64,000 nt of DNA from Cerasicoccus frondis (GCA_031296915.1 JAVDPC010000007.1:164019-228018), one strand, 5' to 3'. Shown: positions 33,801 through 42,959, numbered from the stretch's first letter. A program made the numbers and translations. The notes: generated from the letters alone by a model not told the origin.

Positions 33801-36800
33801 GGTGCGATCCAGCGGATAACACTGTTGGTGATGCCGGATTGCAGGAACACGCCATGGCCATTGTTTTCAATGATGTCGCTGTAGCGCGGGACCACGTTGT
33901 CGTTTTCGCCAATGATATTGAAGTTGCTGCCGTTGCGAACGAGTACGCCGTGGCCTTCATTGAAACGGACTGTGCCCGGGGTCACCTGATTGTAGCTTGC
34001 TCCGTTGTCGATTAAGACGCCGCCATCGCCGTTATACTCAAAGGCGCCCAGGACATCGAGCGTGGATACCTGCGACAGCTCGAAGATGTTGTATTTTACC
34101 TCCGGTCCATCAAGCACGAGGCCATAGCCGATGCAGTCGATGGCGAAGGTATTCAGGAAGCGGTTATTGCGGGCGCCTTCGCTGAGCATGATGCCGTTCA
34201 AGCCACAGTTTTCGATGCGCACGTTTTTCAGCTCGATGTTGTTGGAGTTGACGATGTGAACGCCGTTGAGGCCGAAGTTGCGCAGCACCATGTTTTCCAA
34301 GGTGATGCCTTCCTGATCTTCAATGAGAAAACCGTCCTGGTTACCCAGGCCGGAGCCATCAAAAATAGCCGACAAATTAAAGGAGTCGCCGTTGGTGATG
34401 GCGGGCAGGGGGGAGGTCAACGCGATGACTGGCATGTCGCCTTCGGGCGTCGTCACGCCGAGGAAAATAGTGTCTGCCGACGATGGACCGCCCGCGCTGT
34501 TCTCGTCGTTGTGGACGTAATCGGTCTCCCGGGGAATGACGGGATCTTCCTCCTCTGCGTGTTGTTCGATGGCGCGCCCAAGGGTGCCGTTGGCAATGGC
34601 AAACGCCTCGTAAATGCTGATTTCGCCGTCGGGCGCATTGCTGAAGTCGAGCTTCGAAATCGTAATCGACAGACTCTGGGGGCCGAAGCCTTTGGCGGGG
34701 CCTTTGGGGTTGGCCACGGTGAAGGGGATTGCATCCGTCAGGTAGCCATCCAGGCTGATCGCCACCGTGTGCGCGCCGTCTTCCAAATTATCCGGCACGC
34801 GCACAGTAATTTCTGTTTCGCTGGCGTTGAAGACGGGCAAGGGGTTCCCAAAGTCGCCATCGAAGACAGCTTCGTTGTGCAGGCTGCGTTTCCCGTCGAA
34901 GTAGTTTCCGCGGATGTGGACCATGTCTCCGGCGGCCACGATTCTGGGCGTAATGACGTCGGGGTCGTCAACATCGACTTCGGGAGGCGGAGTGTAGACG
35001 AATTGCTGAGCCTGGTGCTTCAACGCGTAAGACGTGGTGAGGTTGCCTTCGTTGTCCTCGATGCAAATGCCGGCGGCGCGCTGGGAGCCAAATTCATCGC
35101 TCCAGCCATCGGGCACGGCGATGGTCACATTGAAGCCATCGTAGGCGAGAATCTCCGCCTGAAGTTCACCGGAGGAACTGCCGTCGGTGCTGTCAAAGCG
35201 GCAAAAGGACACGGTGAAGTCGTCTTGCGACTCGGGCAAGTTACTGCACGTCACGACTACGCGGTCGTCCGTGCGTCCTTGCACTGGGCGAAAGCTGCGA
35301 ATGGTGGGATCGAACGGATTGCCGACCACGATGACAAAGCGCTCGACTGCTAGGGTGCTGGGCAAAATGTAGCCATAAAAGCGCTCAAGCGTGTTGCCGA
35401 TGAAGCTGAGTTTTTTGGTGATGTTGAGCGTGTTGGTGATCGTGGTACCAAAGCCTTCGGCGATTGCTTCGGCGCCATTCTCGATGCCGAGCTTGATCAG
35501 CTTGTTGCCGTAAATGGCGAAGGTGGTGTCATAGTAGGATTTCAGGAGCTCAAGCACGCGAATCTTGGTGAAATCTCCCGTGCCGCCAAGTTGGCTGACG
35601 AGGAGGCCGCCGGTGTTGTCGATCTGCAGGTTGACGAAGTCGTTGAGGCAGGAAGCGTCGTCGAAAATCGTCAAGTCGACCACGGCGCCGAACAAGTCGA
35701 TGGTGGTTTGGATTAAATTGACGGCGAGGGCGGTGTTCCATTTCCGTTCGCCATCGGGCAGGCGGTTGATGAGGAATGTTTGGCTGGCGCTCGCGAGGCC
35801 AATGGAATGATCGAGTAGGAAGAAATCAGTGCCATACCAGAGATTGCCGCTGTAGGCTTCCACGCAGTAGACCGTGGGGAAATCAAGGGGGAGGGATACC
35901 TGATTGTTCGCGAGCGACTTTTCGGAGGGAAGCACGCTGGGAAGCAGTGACTTGACCCACTTCACCGCGACGCCGAGCACGTTGATGTTATCCGTGAACA
36001 AACTGGCGGCGACTGAGCCGTTTTGAAACAGCTCCTGGGAATCGAAAATGTGATCTTCGTCCAGATTCTCCAGCGTGGCGAAACCGCTGAACAACTCATC
36101 CGGGTCAATGTCATAAAAGTAGAGCTGCCAGTCATTGGGCGTGTAGTCACCATCAACTTCGACGGATAAAATGAATTCGCCTGGCGCGTCCTCATTCGCT
36201 TTCACCGTGGCCTTCAGCTCCGGTGTGGTGACGGGGATCGTGCCTGTGCGGTCGCTGATGAGGTCATAGATGCGAACCTCTGTGCCGTCGATGGTGTTGT
36301 CTTTTTGCGATGATCGTGGATTGCGCCGGGCAAGTGGCGAGACTGGCGTTGACATCACTTCCAGCGTCGTTTCCAGCAGATCCACCATCGCGTCCTCAAA
36401 GACTGGATTGCCGAAAAAACTGCGCCCATCGCCGCTGAGATCGCTGATGACCTGTCCAGCAGCGGCGTTATTGGCGTTGAGAATGCTCAGGATCATGTCG
36501 CCACGTTCGCCATCACGGGTGGTCAGCGCGGGGCTCAGGTAGCCCATCGCTGATGCCGTGGAGGCGGCGTCGATCACGGCGCTGCTCTCATCAAGCCCCA
36601 CCATCGTCAGAAAGATTGGATCATCGCGGTCGCGGATTGCCCAGACGGCATGAGGCCGGTCGGCGGGAAGTTCAACCACGAGCGACTCGCCGCCGGATGT
36701 CAGTTTATCGACGGTAAAGCCGTCCGGAGTGATGAAGTAGCCGGCTGGATTGACGCCAGGGGGAAAATCAAAACTCACGCTGACATCGCGCGTCAATTGG

Positions 36801-37123
36801 AACGGAATGGGGAAGGTAATGGCGGCTCCGCCTGACTGCTGGATTTCCAATTCCCCGGACGCGGTGTTGTCATCCAAAGTGACCGTGAGGGTTGTTTCGG
36901 TCACGCTGCTGACGGTAACTTCGCTTCCACCGATGCTTACCGTATAGTCCTCATCGAGGTCGAATGAGCCAGTGACGGTTAATTCGTCACCCGAACTGGC
37001 GGAGGTTGGCTCGTAATCATAGCCTGAATATAGCGGGTTAAAGTCCTGCGCGTTGGCGAGATGAGCTAGCAGAACTGGCAGCAGTAGAAGCGCTGCTGGC
37101 GGAAAACGTAGTAGGCTGATCAT
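30842..37123 (-). CDS. Giant secreted protein with IPT/TIG domains and a long parallel beta-helix
   Basis: The 2093-residue protein has a signal peptide (MISLLRFPPAALLLLPVLLA, then ANAQ). An IPT/TIG-like domain (about residues 30-120) is followed by a unique region and two more IPT/TIG-like domains (about 605-810). A right-handed beta-helix of roughly 900 residues follows (about 880-1770), built from Asn-rich rungs such as NNIELKNVRIENCGLNGIML and NNRIW/NNTVQANSIG turns. The final 100 residues carry FADPDGDGVINLLEYALNLN and a TYIFEVSDDLSTW block, a C-terminal layout common in large secreted proteins of Verrucomicrobia. It probably binds or processes a polysaccharide, or acts as an adhesin; no catalytic residues can be assigned. 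Confidence 0.85.
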   Translation of the reverse strand: MISLLRFPPAALLLLPVLLAHLANAQDFNPLYSGYDYEPTSASSGDELTVTGSFDLDEDYTVSIGGSEVTVSSVTETTLTVTLDDNTASGELEIQQSGGAAITFPIPFQLTRDVSVSFDFPPGVNPAGYFITPDGFTVDKLTSGGESLVVELPADRPHAVWAIRDRDDPIFLTMVGLDESSAVIDAASTASAMGYLSPALTTRDGERGDMILSILNANNAAAGQVISDLSGDGRSFFGNPVFEDAMVDLLETTLEVMSTPVSPLARRNPRSSQKDNTIDGTEVRIYDLISDRTGTIPVTTPELKATVKANEDAPGEFILSVEVDGDYTPNDWQLYFYDIDPDELFSGFATLENLDEDHIFDSQELFQNGSVAASLFTDNINVLGVAVKWVKSLLPSVLPSEKSLANNQVSLPLDFPTVYCVEAYSGNLWYGTDFFLLDHSIGLASASQTFLINRLPDGERKWNTALAVNLIQTTIDLFGAVVDLTIFDDASCLNDFVNLQIDNTGGLLVSQLGGTGDFTKIRVLELLKSYYDTTFAIYGNKLIKLGIENGAEAIAEGFGTTITNTLNITKKLSFIGNTLERFYGYILPSTLAVERFVIVVGNPFDPTIRSFRPVQGRTDDRVVVTCSNLPESQDDFTVSFCRFDSTDGSSSGELQAEILAYDGFNVTIAVPDGWSDEFGSQRAAGICIEDNEGNLTTSYALKHQAQQFVYTPPPEVDVDDPDVITPRIVAAGDMVHIRGNYFDGKRSLHNEAVFDGDFGNPLPVFNASETEITVRVPDNLEDGAHTVAISLDGYLTDAIPFTVANPKGPAKGFGPQSLSITISKLDFSNAPDGEISIYEAFAIANGTLGRAIEQHAEEEDPVIPRETDYVHNDENSAGGPSSADTIFLGVTTPEGDMPVIALTSPLPAITNGDSFNLSAIFDGSGLGNQDGFLIEDQEGITLENMVLRNFGLNGVHIVNSNNIELKNVRIENCGLNGIMLSEGARNNRFLNTFAIDCIGYGLVLDGPEVKYNIFELSQVSTLDVLGAFEYNGDGGVLIDNGASYNQVTPGTVRFNEGHGVLVRNGSNFNIIGENDNVVPRYSDIIENNGHGVFLQSGITNSVIRWIAPAGNNGDGIRLEGDGVTDNQLDGIYTGIDYFNESGAVELNNQGAGIRLKDGPQNNLIGSLTPGGFGERSSIVGNDDSGIILEGSETAFNKITRLNIGDTVTSVYPAPVGYSPSGEAGIHIRDGAHDNDIGEYHGFLDLHIFGQPDGAGILIEGFTTHSNRIWGVQLGSEHGFSPPAEESKCKVGIHLRNGTYGNTIGQPGEQVFVLDPPPNPFDLGAEYRGYNVISNCTEAGILIESAGADQASDPSQEPNRIFNNYIGLDDFKTTAPNTVGIKITGEVLANEIGSVNQDEQNLIRYNTDAGIKFEDATGDFQNLTVLLNNDISESGNHEPDPGDPADGPPIGVGILVQNSQGVSVVSRHKSNAQISDNILGVYIDGGGSNLVSTLNILNNEYAGIYLKDTTGNYIGDRTILTGNSIVGNGLRGDRDAGIVIDGGQQNTVQANSIGVSRGRAPQPNDGDGVLLIDSASNRIGSIPGRDDNVIGSNNGNGVRLTGSGSTGNIISGNYIGVTSFRDKIPNDLSGVLIENGATRNLVGGQGLEVIAGSTFIEGRRNIIVGNDRYGVEVDGASGNSIVRNRIYDNTLGGIGLTNSGNNDQLPPIRGVLRDNILRGEVPSLTDIPEGSLIEIFDNPPSMPAIPIQGRRYLGRTTVDSTGRWTLLSPPPFSNTLTMTATHPTTGDTSTFGFDIEYDLELAVGRADGEEPQTRNFPTDQLDIAVLTIAVSAENGTAIAGPITFTAQGTLDEVNDIESVSLAIDADYNGVLDENDFLISDEGAYDADNGTVTFNTGEIILEEDVAQYWVLLYRLKQPLADGVSFSAELAAPSHIPATYIQPIDVPAVHVGMFPIESDTFIAGGSGIDIWRSEHFNETELADEAISGLFADPDGDGVINLLEYALNLNPRSRDVGPLVEAFLDGGAPAFAYDRLLQRDDLTYIFEVSDDLSTWRSGPGVWFEAATTPDADSERVEINLVDGGSLPSFGRLRVQLD

Positions 37124-37641
37124 GGCAGTGGTGAAGCTGGAGTTTATCCGGATGGAAAACGGTCATTTGCCAAGGCAAGATCTTTACCTGCGCATGCCGC
37201 TTCCTCATGCGAGCGTCAACAAGCCATACTGGGATTGCCTGATTGTTGCAAGGTTAAAGGCCCTAGTGGTTCGTTGGGGAACAATGCCTAACGCCGCCGC
37301 TTGCTCGGGATGCATTGGTTCTATTATGCAGCAAAGCGCCGCACTTTCAGGGCTTCGCCCAATAGTGGGTTACAGTCTGCTGCCTGCTGTAGGCAGACAG
37401 TCATTGGGTTGCCAAATACCAAAAATTGGCAACTGTTCGCCGTCTTTACGGCATTAAAATGGTGAGTGTGTCCAGCGGCGGAATGAAGCTTGATCTTACA
37501 GCGCCCTTCAAGCTCTATCCGGCTGGCTCAAGTCGGGGGCTAAAAACTGAAAATGACTACCGTCCCTGCCGTTAGCGGCTAGAAAACCAGCGCCTCAGTG
37601 ATGCTGAGACGGTAACCATGACGGGCGACTTGGAGTATCGC
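37124..37641. other. Gene-free region with a short hairpin
   Basis: About 520 bp upstream of the giant protein gene and downstream of the RHH gene. An open frame at 37122-37457 has mixed composition and no family resemblance. A 9-bp perfect stem (GTTGCCAAT-type at 37408-37433, loop ACCAAAA-like) and smaller palindromes such as CTGCCTGCTGTAGGCAG are present, but with no T run, so no terminator is called. Confidence 0.5.
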
Positions 37642-37830
37642 TTACTCAGTGACTCGGTCGAGAGCCGTTGCGATAAAGTTCGAGCGGTTGCGGTTCTCCA
37701 GTGCTGCGAGCTTGTCGATGCGATCGATAAGGTCGGCTGGCAGCGAGATGGAGATCTGCGTCTTGCCCGGTGCGCGCTTCGTTACGGTTTTGCCCTTGGT
37801 CTTGGTGCTTTTGGTCGTTTTTCTAGGCAT
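37642..37830 (-). CDS. Ribbon-helix-helix (CopG-type) protein
   Basis: The 62-residue protein has a Lys/Thr-rich N-terminal arm (RKTTKSTKTKGKTVTKR) followed by an RHH fold: strand TQISISLPADLI, helix IDRIDKLAALEN and helix RSNFIATALDRVTE. RHH proteins bind DNA as dimers and often serve as antitoxins or small repressors. No toxin gene is adjacent, so it is either an autonomous regulator or an orphan. Its ATG is at 37828-37830, next to the tRNA-Tyr gene on the same strand. Confidence 0.72.
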   Translation of the reverse strand: MPRKTTKSTKTKGKTVTKRAPGKTQISISLPADLIDRIDKLAALENRNRSNFIATALDRVTE

Positions 37831-37899
37831 AGTGTTTTAGCCAGTTTTTGTTTATGTTTACTTCACAGAAGATAGGCTAAATTCATTCCTGAATTGAAG

Positions 37900-37986
37900 T
37901 GGTGGTGGGAGGGCGATTCGAACGCCCGAACCGATTACCGGAACAGATTTACAGTCTGCGTGCTTTGGCCGCTTGCATATCCCACC
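37900..37986 (-). tRNA. tRNA-Tyr (anticodon GTA), CCA encoded
   Basis: On the minus strand the sequence folds into a class II tRNA. The 7-bp acceptor stem is GGTGGGA/TCCCACC, and the anticodon stem-loop CAGACTGTAAATCTG carries GTA. A long variable arm follows (CCGGTAATCGG-type). The T-arm is GGGCG-TTCGAAT-CGCCC. The 3' CCA is encoded at 37900-37902. Confidence 0.95.
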
Positions 37987-38438
37987 GTTTCTTCGGACCC
38001 ACGTGATGTGGGCTTCAGGAAAACGCTCTGTTGTAGAGCTATGCGCTGACTTGCCAAGCGTTTTTTTTCAAAAAAATGCATGTCGTCTGTTTCGGATGTC
38101 GGGAATTCGAATCTGGTGTTTTCGATACAGGTCTGAGTTTAGTTACTATCTTTTGCGTGTTGTCTATGATGGTTGAACTCCTGAAAAATCAAAATGTTCA
38201 ACCTCAAAGCGATTTAGGACAACATGGCTAGTCGGTAGCCGTGTTGTGCGGATTAAATTCCGTTCATGTAAATCTCATTACTTTTATTAACGGACTGAAT
38301 TAATTGGTCTTAATGCAAGTTGATGAAAATAATCGACAAATCAAGTTATGGACCCGGATTTTTGCGCTTTTTTTACAGACGGGAATGACTTTGACAGCAT
38401 TCCGGGAAACTCCCACATTCACCAACGGGAATTGCAAA
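37987..38438. other. AT-rich region upstream of the ClC pair and of tRNA-Tyr
   Basis: About 450 bp, probably holding the divergent promoters of tRNA-Tyr and the ClC operon. The frame of the first ClC gene stays open to 38304, but that part has no family resemblance. A small CCCACGTGATGTGGG hairpin lies at about 38000-38014. Confidence 0.45.
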
Positions 38439-39866
38439 ATGGCGACAGGAGAACCGGATATCGAAGAGAAGATCGATTGGCGCAAAGCGCTTTTCACACG
38501 TGAAGCCTGGTGGGGCTACTTGGTGGTGGCTCTGGGTGGTTTGGCCGCCGGCGCCGGCGCGATGTACTTCTGTGGCGTCGAGATCTTTTGCGGCGCTTAC
38601 GTGCGGGATTGGAACAATAAGGAGCCATGGCTTGCGTTCATCGTCATGCCGACTTTTCTGATCCTCATCATCTATCTGCGCGATCACTTCTTTTGCGGGA
38701 CGGATGGCACTGGCATTCCCCAAACCATTGCTGCGCTTAAGCTGCGTGAAGGCCCGACTCGCGACGCGGTATTGTCGATTCGCATTGCCGCAGGCAAACT
38801 GATTCTCACCACCCTGGCGCTTCTGGCGTATTTATCCGTGGGGCGTGAAGGCCCATCGGTGCAGCTCGGCGCTTGCTTTATGCGCTGTTGCAATCGCTTT
38901 GCGACATTTCCCGCGCACTTGGTCCAGCGTGGCCTGATCCTCGCCGGTGGAGCGGCTGGCATTGCTGCGGCTTTCAATGCGCCGATTGCTGGCGTGGTCT
39001 TTGCGATGGAAGAAATCGGCCGTCGTTTTGATAAAGAAAACATGGGCACGTTGGTGCGCACGGTGATTCTGGCTTGCTTGGTCTGCACCGTTTTTCTGGG
39101 CAATTACTACTTCTACGGCGACCTGGATAAGGATCGTGATCCGCTGATGTTTGATTCGATTGGCCAATATCTAATCGTGCCGATTATCGCGATTATTGGC
39201 GGATTGTTGGGAGGTCTCTTTGCCCGGACATTGTTGTTTTGCATGCCCTACGTCAGCCGGGCGATGAAGAAAAATTTTGTCATCACCGCCGGCTTAATTG
39301 GCTTGGCGTGCGCGTCGTTGGCGTTCTTCACCGAGGGCGGCGCAATGGGCAGCGGCTACGCGCAGGCGCAGGCTTTATTGGTCGACGGCAGCCCGGCTTA
39401 CAAGGAATCCCTGTCCGAGCACCACCTGAACATTCTGGAGGAAGCTAAGAGCCACGTGACGCCGTTTTACTTCCTCTGGCGAGCCCTGGCGACTTTTCTG
39501 GTGCTGTTGACCGCGATTCCTGGCGGGTTGTTTGATCCATCTTTTTCCGTGGGCGCAGGGCTTGGGCACACGCTGTTCCCGATGTTTTCCTGGTCGGGCG
39601 CTCCAGAGCAGGCCGTCATTTTACTCTTTATCGTCGCTTACTTTTCGGGTGTGGTGCAAAGCCCGATGACGTCCTTTATCATCTTATTGGAAATGACCGG
39701 GGTGACGATGTTTGCGCTGCCATTAGCGCTCACCGCCATGCTGGCCTATGAGGTGTCCCGACTTGTCTGCCCCACGGCGCTTTATGAAGCGCTGGCGTTT
39801 AACTTCCTAAAGAGCGCAACTTGCGTTCCAGAGGAGCCGAAAACGCCGGAGAAGCAGGCGTCATGA
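38439..39866 (+). CDS. ClC family chloride channel/transporter, first of tandem pair
   Basis: The 475-residue protein has the ClC helix pattern. The first anion-binding motif reads GTGIPQT (usual GSGIP), the second is VGREGPSVQLGACF with the gating Glu, and the third includes GGLFDPSFSVGAGLGH (GxFxP type). The internal proton-pathway Glu is in FAMEEIGRRF. Both Glu residues suggest an H+/Cl- exchanger rather than a pure channel. The Thr in place of Ser at the central anion site is unusual. There is no CBS domain. The start at ATG 38439 (MATGEPDIEEK) is preferred to 38304. Its stop overlaps the next gene's start (ATGA). Confidence 0.88.
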   Translation: MATGEPDIEEKIDWRKALFTREAWWGYLVVALGGLAAGAGAMYFCGVEIFCGAYVRDWNNKEPWLAFIVMPTFLILIIYLRDHFFCGTDGTGIPQTIAALKLREGPTRDAVLSIRIAAGKLILTTLALLAYLSVGREGPSVQLGACFMRCCNRFATFPAHLVQRGLILAGGAAGIAAAFNAPIAGVVFAMEEIGRRFDKENMGTLVRTVILACLVCTVFLGNYYFYGDLDKDRDPLMFDSIGQYLIVPIIAIIGGLLGGLFARTLLFCMPYVSRAMKKNFVITAGLIGLACASLAFFTEGGAMGSGYAQAQALLVDGSPAYKESLSEHHLNILEEAKSHVTPFYFLWRALATFLVLLTAIPGGLFDPSFSVGAGLGHTLFPMFSWSGAPEQAVILLFIVAYFSGVVQSPMTSFIILLEMTGVTMFALPLALTAMLAYEVSRLVCPTALYEALAFNFLKSATCVPEEPKTPEKQAS

Positions 39867-41671
39867 GCAAGGCCTGGATTTTGAATCTGCCAGACTGGAT
39901 GCGCGCCCGTTTTACTGACGGGCAGCGTTTTTTAATCCTCTGCACGGTGGCTGGCGTATTGTGTGGTTTGGCGGCGGTGGCGTTTCATTTGGCGATCCAC
40001 GGGTTGTTCCATTGGCTCTGGCACACGGCCAAAGAATTTGGCGAAGAAAGCGCCTGGCTTTTTCCACTGATTCTAGGTCTGGCGCCCGCGATTGGCGGTT
40101 TGCTGGTGGGCATCATTTTGACCAAACTGGCGCCCAATGCGGTGGGCAGCGGCATCCCGCAAACTAAGTCCGCCTTTTACAATGATTTTGGCGTCATCAA
40201 GCTGAGTGACGGCGTCTGGCGCTTCGTGCTGGGCACGCTTTATGTGGGGCTGGGCAATGCGCTGGGGCGTGAAGGTCCCACCGTCCATATGTGTGCGGCG
40301 ATTTCTTCCAAGCTCGGGCAATCCTTTGGCTTGGCCAAGGTGCGCATTCAGGCGCTCGTGCCGGTGGGCATGGGCGCGGGCATTGCGGCGGCCTTTAATG
40401 CGCCGTTGTCCGCGATTACCTTCGTGTTTGAGGAGTTGCTGGATGACTTTTCCTCGAAGGCTCTGGGCGGCATTGTGGTCGCCGTGGTGGTGGCGGCGGC
40501 GGTGTCGCGCATTATCCTGGGGGAGGACCCGGTCTTATCGGTGGACATCAACGAAGTCTACGTGACGAACTACTGGATGCTGGTCGCGATCCCCATTGGG
40601 CTCCTTTGCGGAGTGATCGGCCATGGCTTTGTGCAGAGTCTGTTGTGGACGCGCGCTCAATTGAGGATCAGCAAAGTTCCCGCCTGGTTACGCCCAGCTT
40701 CCGGCGGCCTCGCCATGGGCATTATCGGGGTGACCGCCTGGTATGTGACCGGCCTGTTTGGCGACAGTCAAAGCGGCGTTTTCTCGATCGGCTACGAAAG
40801 CCTGACCCAGGCGTTCGAGAACAACCTCGTCATCACGGTCATGCTGATGCTGTTCGTGTTTAAGTTTATCGCTGTGATCATTTGCTACGCCACGGGTGGT
40901 TCCGGAGGCTTGTTTTCGCCGACGCTCTTTCTCGGCGGGATGTTGGGCGGCATCATCGGCGCTTTGTTGGTCCAACTGAATGTCAGCACCGGTTTGTTCG
41001 ATTTACCCGAGGCGAATCAAGTGGTTGGCGCCTGCGTGCTGTTGGGCATGGGCGCGTTGTTTGCCTCGATTGTCCGCTGCCCGTTTACGTCGTTGCTCAT
41101 TATCTTTGAAATGACGCGCAACTACGCGCTCATCCTGCCGCTCATGGCGGGCAACATGATTTCCTACTACCTCGCCAGTCGACTGCTGCGCGTGCCGCTC
41201 TATAACTCTCTTTTGCTGCAAGACGGTCTAAACCTGCGGAAGATGCCGGCCTATCAGGGCGCCCAGGATTACCGCAATTTGCCGGTATCGACGATCATGA
41301 CCTATGACGCTGTTACGGTGCGGTCAGACCTGTCTTCCAGCGAGAACTTAAAGGCTATTGAAAAGCCGCACCACGGCTATCCCGTGGTGGATGACGAGGG
41401 CAAGCTGGTCGGCGTCATTTGCCACCACGAGATGGAAGAATTCGTTGCTGCTGGCGAAGATTTACCGCTGAGTGATAAAGTATGTAGTCGCCAGATTTTC
41501 AGTGTGACGCCCGACACCTCCATCCGCGCGGCGGCGGGCAAGCTGATCAAGGAAGACGTCCTCCAGGTGCCCGTCGTGTCCGAAAAGGACGAAAAGCGCC
41601 TCATCGGCGTGCTGACCCTGCACGACATTGCGCGCCAGCAAAACACGGTCAGCGAGCAAATGGGCCGCTAA
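39863..41671 (+). CDS. ClC family chloride channel/transporter with C-terminal CBS pair
   Basis: The 602-residue protein has the ClC core: GSGIPQTKSAFY, LGREGPTVHMCAAISS with the gating Glu, FVFEELLDDF, and GGSGGLFSPTLFLGGMLGGI. Two CBS domains follow (about residues 470-600: STIMTYDAVTVRSDLSSSEN and DKVCSRQIFSVTPDTSIRAA). CBS domains usually bind adenine nucleotides and regulate transport. ATG at 39863 overlaps the TGA of the first ClC gene, so the two are made together. ClC proteins are dimers; a hetero-pair is conceivable but not shown. Confidence 0.9.
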   Translation: MSKAWILNLPDWMRARFTDGQRFLILCTVAGVLCGLAAVAFHLAIHGLFHWLWHTAKEFGEESAWLFPLILGLAPAIGGLLVGIILTKLAPNAVGSGIPQTKSAFYNDFGVIKLSDGVWRFVLGTLYVGLGNALGREGPTVHMCAAISSKLGQSFGLAKVRIQALVPVGMGAGIAAAFNAPLSAITFVFEELLDDFSSKALGGIVVAVVVAAAVSRIILGEDPVLSVDINEVYVTNYWMLVAIPIGLLCGVIGHGFVQSLLWTRAQLRISKVPAWLRPASGGLAMGIIGVTAWYVTGLFGDSQSGVFSIGYESLTQAFENNLVITVMLMLFVFKFIAVIICYATGGSGGLFSPTLFLGGMLGGIIGALLVQLNVSTGLFDLPEANQVVGACVLLGMGALFASIVRCPFTSLLIIFEMTRNYALILPLMAGNMISYYLASRLLRVPLYNSLLLQDGLNLRKMPAYQGAQDYRNLPVSTIMTYDAVTVRSDLSSSENLKAIEKPHHGYPVVDDEGKLVGVICHHEMEEFVAAGEDLPLSDKVCSRQIFSVTPDTSIRAAAGKLIKEDVLQVPVVSEKDEKRLIGVLTLHDIARQQNTVSEQMGR

Positions 41672-41736
41672 TGACTGCCCACCTGACTCTTTCTTTGGAC
41701 TGGCGCACCATAAAGTCGGAGACGCGGTTTTCCTGA

Positions 41737-42198
41737 TCAATGGTCGTGCCCGTCGTGGGACTCGTGCTCCTTGGTGGATTCGCCCACGTTGAAAGTCGCC
41801 TGCAAACCGGCGGAAAACTCGGTTTTCTGCTCGGCTGTCAGCCGTGCCTTGGGATGCATCCAGGTGTAGCTTTCCAATGGCATCCAGCCCTCGTGGACGG
41901 CTTCGTAGGCCTCATCGGCATCGCCCATGTCCGCCCTGGAGATGTTGAAATGCTCGCGGCCATGTTCCACGTGATCGCTGATCCACCACGAAACGGGCGC
42001 CAGCTTGGCGTACCAGGGCCACACGGTCTCGTTGGAATGACAATCCGCGCAGGCGTTGGTGAAGAATTCCTTCGTCTGCGGGTTGGCCCAGGTAACGGTG
42101 TGCTCGACGGGTGGATTGCTGGTGGTGACGGGGATAAACTGAATGCCGACGGCAATGATAACGAGCGTGATTAATATCTTGGGGAGAAGCTTTTTCAT
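41737..42198 (-). CDS. Haem-binding domain protein (membrane-anchored, c-type CxxCH)
   Basis: The 153-residue protein has one N-terminal helix (LPKILITLVIIAVGIQFIP) and a periplasmic domain with NACADCHSNETVWPWYAKLA, a CxxCH c-type haem motif, followed by APVSWWISDHVEHGREHFNI. This is the pattern of the Haem_bd family, often seen with cytochrome and copper genes. The His-rich tail (HESHDGHDH) may bind metal. No redox partner is adjacent. Confidence 0.85.
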   Translation of the reverse strand: MKKLLPKILITLVIIAVGIQFIPVTTSNPPVEHTVTWANPQTKEFFTNACADCHSNETVWPWYAKLAPVSWWISDHVEHGREHFNISRADMGDADEAYEAVHEGWMPLESYTWMHPKARLTAEQKTEFSAGLQATFNVGESTKEHESHDGHDH

Positions 42199-42239
42199 GC
42201 GCCTGCTTTTTAGGCGTTAAGGCGCTGTTTTACAAGAGT

Positions 42240-42842
42240 TTAAGTCATTTCCTTGTTGCGACTGAATCTCCGCGATTCGCGCAGGTAAAAACGCTCTAGG
42301 TGGCGGACGATTTCGTTCATCGGTTGCGCGTCCGTGTAGAAGCAGGCCCCGGCTTGCAGGTAGACTGGCTCACGCTCGGAAAGCAGGTCGGCGATGCGTT
42401 GGCGCGGGTTTTCCACGTTGAGTAGGGGGCGGTTGCTGTTGCCGCTGGTGCGCTGTAGAATGGTGTCCGGGCTGGCGAACAAACACGCGACCAAACCGCG
42501 TCGCTTAAGCTCGTCAATCATGCCCGGCGCCATGACGAGGCCGCCGCCACAGGAAACCACACAACCTTCGTCGGCATGGCCACCGTGGACAAAGTCATGC
42601 TCCAATTGTCGGAAAAACGCTTCGCCTTCAGCTGCGAATATTTTCGGGATCGGCCGACCATCGGCTTCTTCAATGGAGCGGTCGGAGTCCAGGTGCTTCA
42701 TGCCCAAACGACGCGCCAAAGCCCGGCCCACCGTGCTCTTGCCGGTGCCCATGAACCCGACCAAATAGAGGTTTGGCCGCGGTTTCGCCGTTTTCTTTGC
42801 CGTATGCGTCATCGTTAGTGGCCATGCGGTTTTAGTGGCCAT
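42240..42842 (-). CDS. aroK: Shikimate kinase
   Basis: The 200-residue protein has Walker A LVGFMGTGKSTVGRALARRL, the shikimate-binding DSD-type block KHLDSDRSIEEADGRPIPKI with FRQLEHDF, and the CGGGLVMAPG motif. The lid has RTSGNSNRPLL, followed by the final adenine loop. It phosphorylates shikimate at the 3-hydroxyl in aromatic amino acid synthesis. There is a basic N-terminal extension of about 20 residues; ATG at 42812 is an alternative start. It is divergent from the polyprenyl synthase gene. Confidence 0.93.
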   Translation of the reverse strand: MATKTAWPLTMTHTAKKTAKPRPNLYLVGFMGTGKSTVGRALARRLGMKHLDSDRSIEEADGRPIPKIFAAEGEAFFRQLEHDFVHGGHADEGCVVSCGGGLVMAPGMIDELKRRGLVACLFASPDTILQRTSGNSNRPLLNVENPRQRIADLLSEREPVYLQAGACFYTDAQPMNEIVRHLERFYLRESRRFSRNKEMT

Positions 42843-42959
42843 TGCTCAATGTGAACGGCCTGTTCGCTGGCGCAAGTTCTAAGCTGCGTGGACTTTACGA
42901 TAATGGCACAAAAAGCGCTTATCGCTTGAAATACTGGCAATTAACTCCATTTTCTTCTC

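Noticed and set aside
37122-37457. 111-codon plus-strand frame
   Set aside because: Mixed composition, begins on the start of the divergent giant gene, and no family resemblance or ribosome site.
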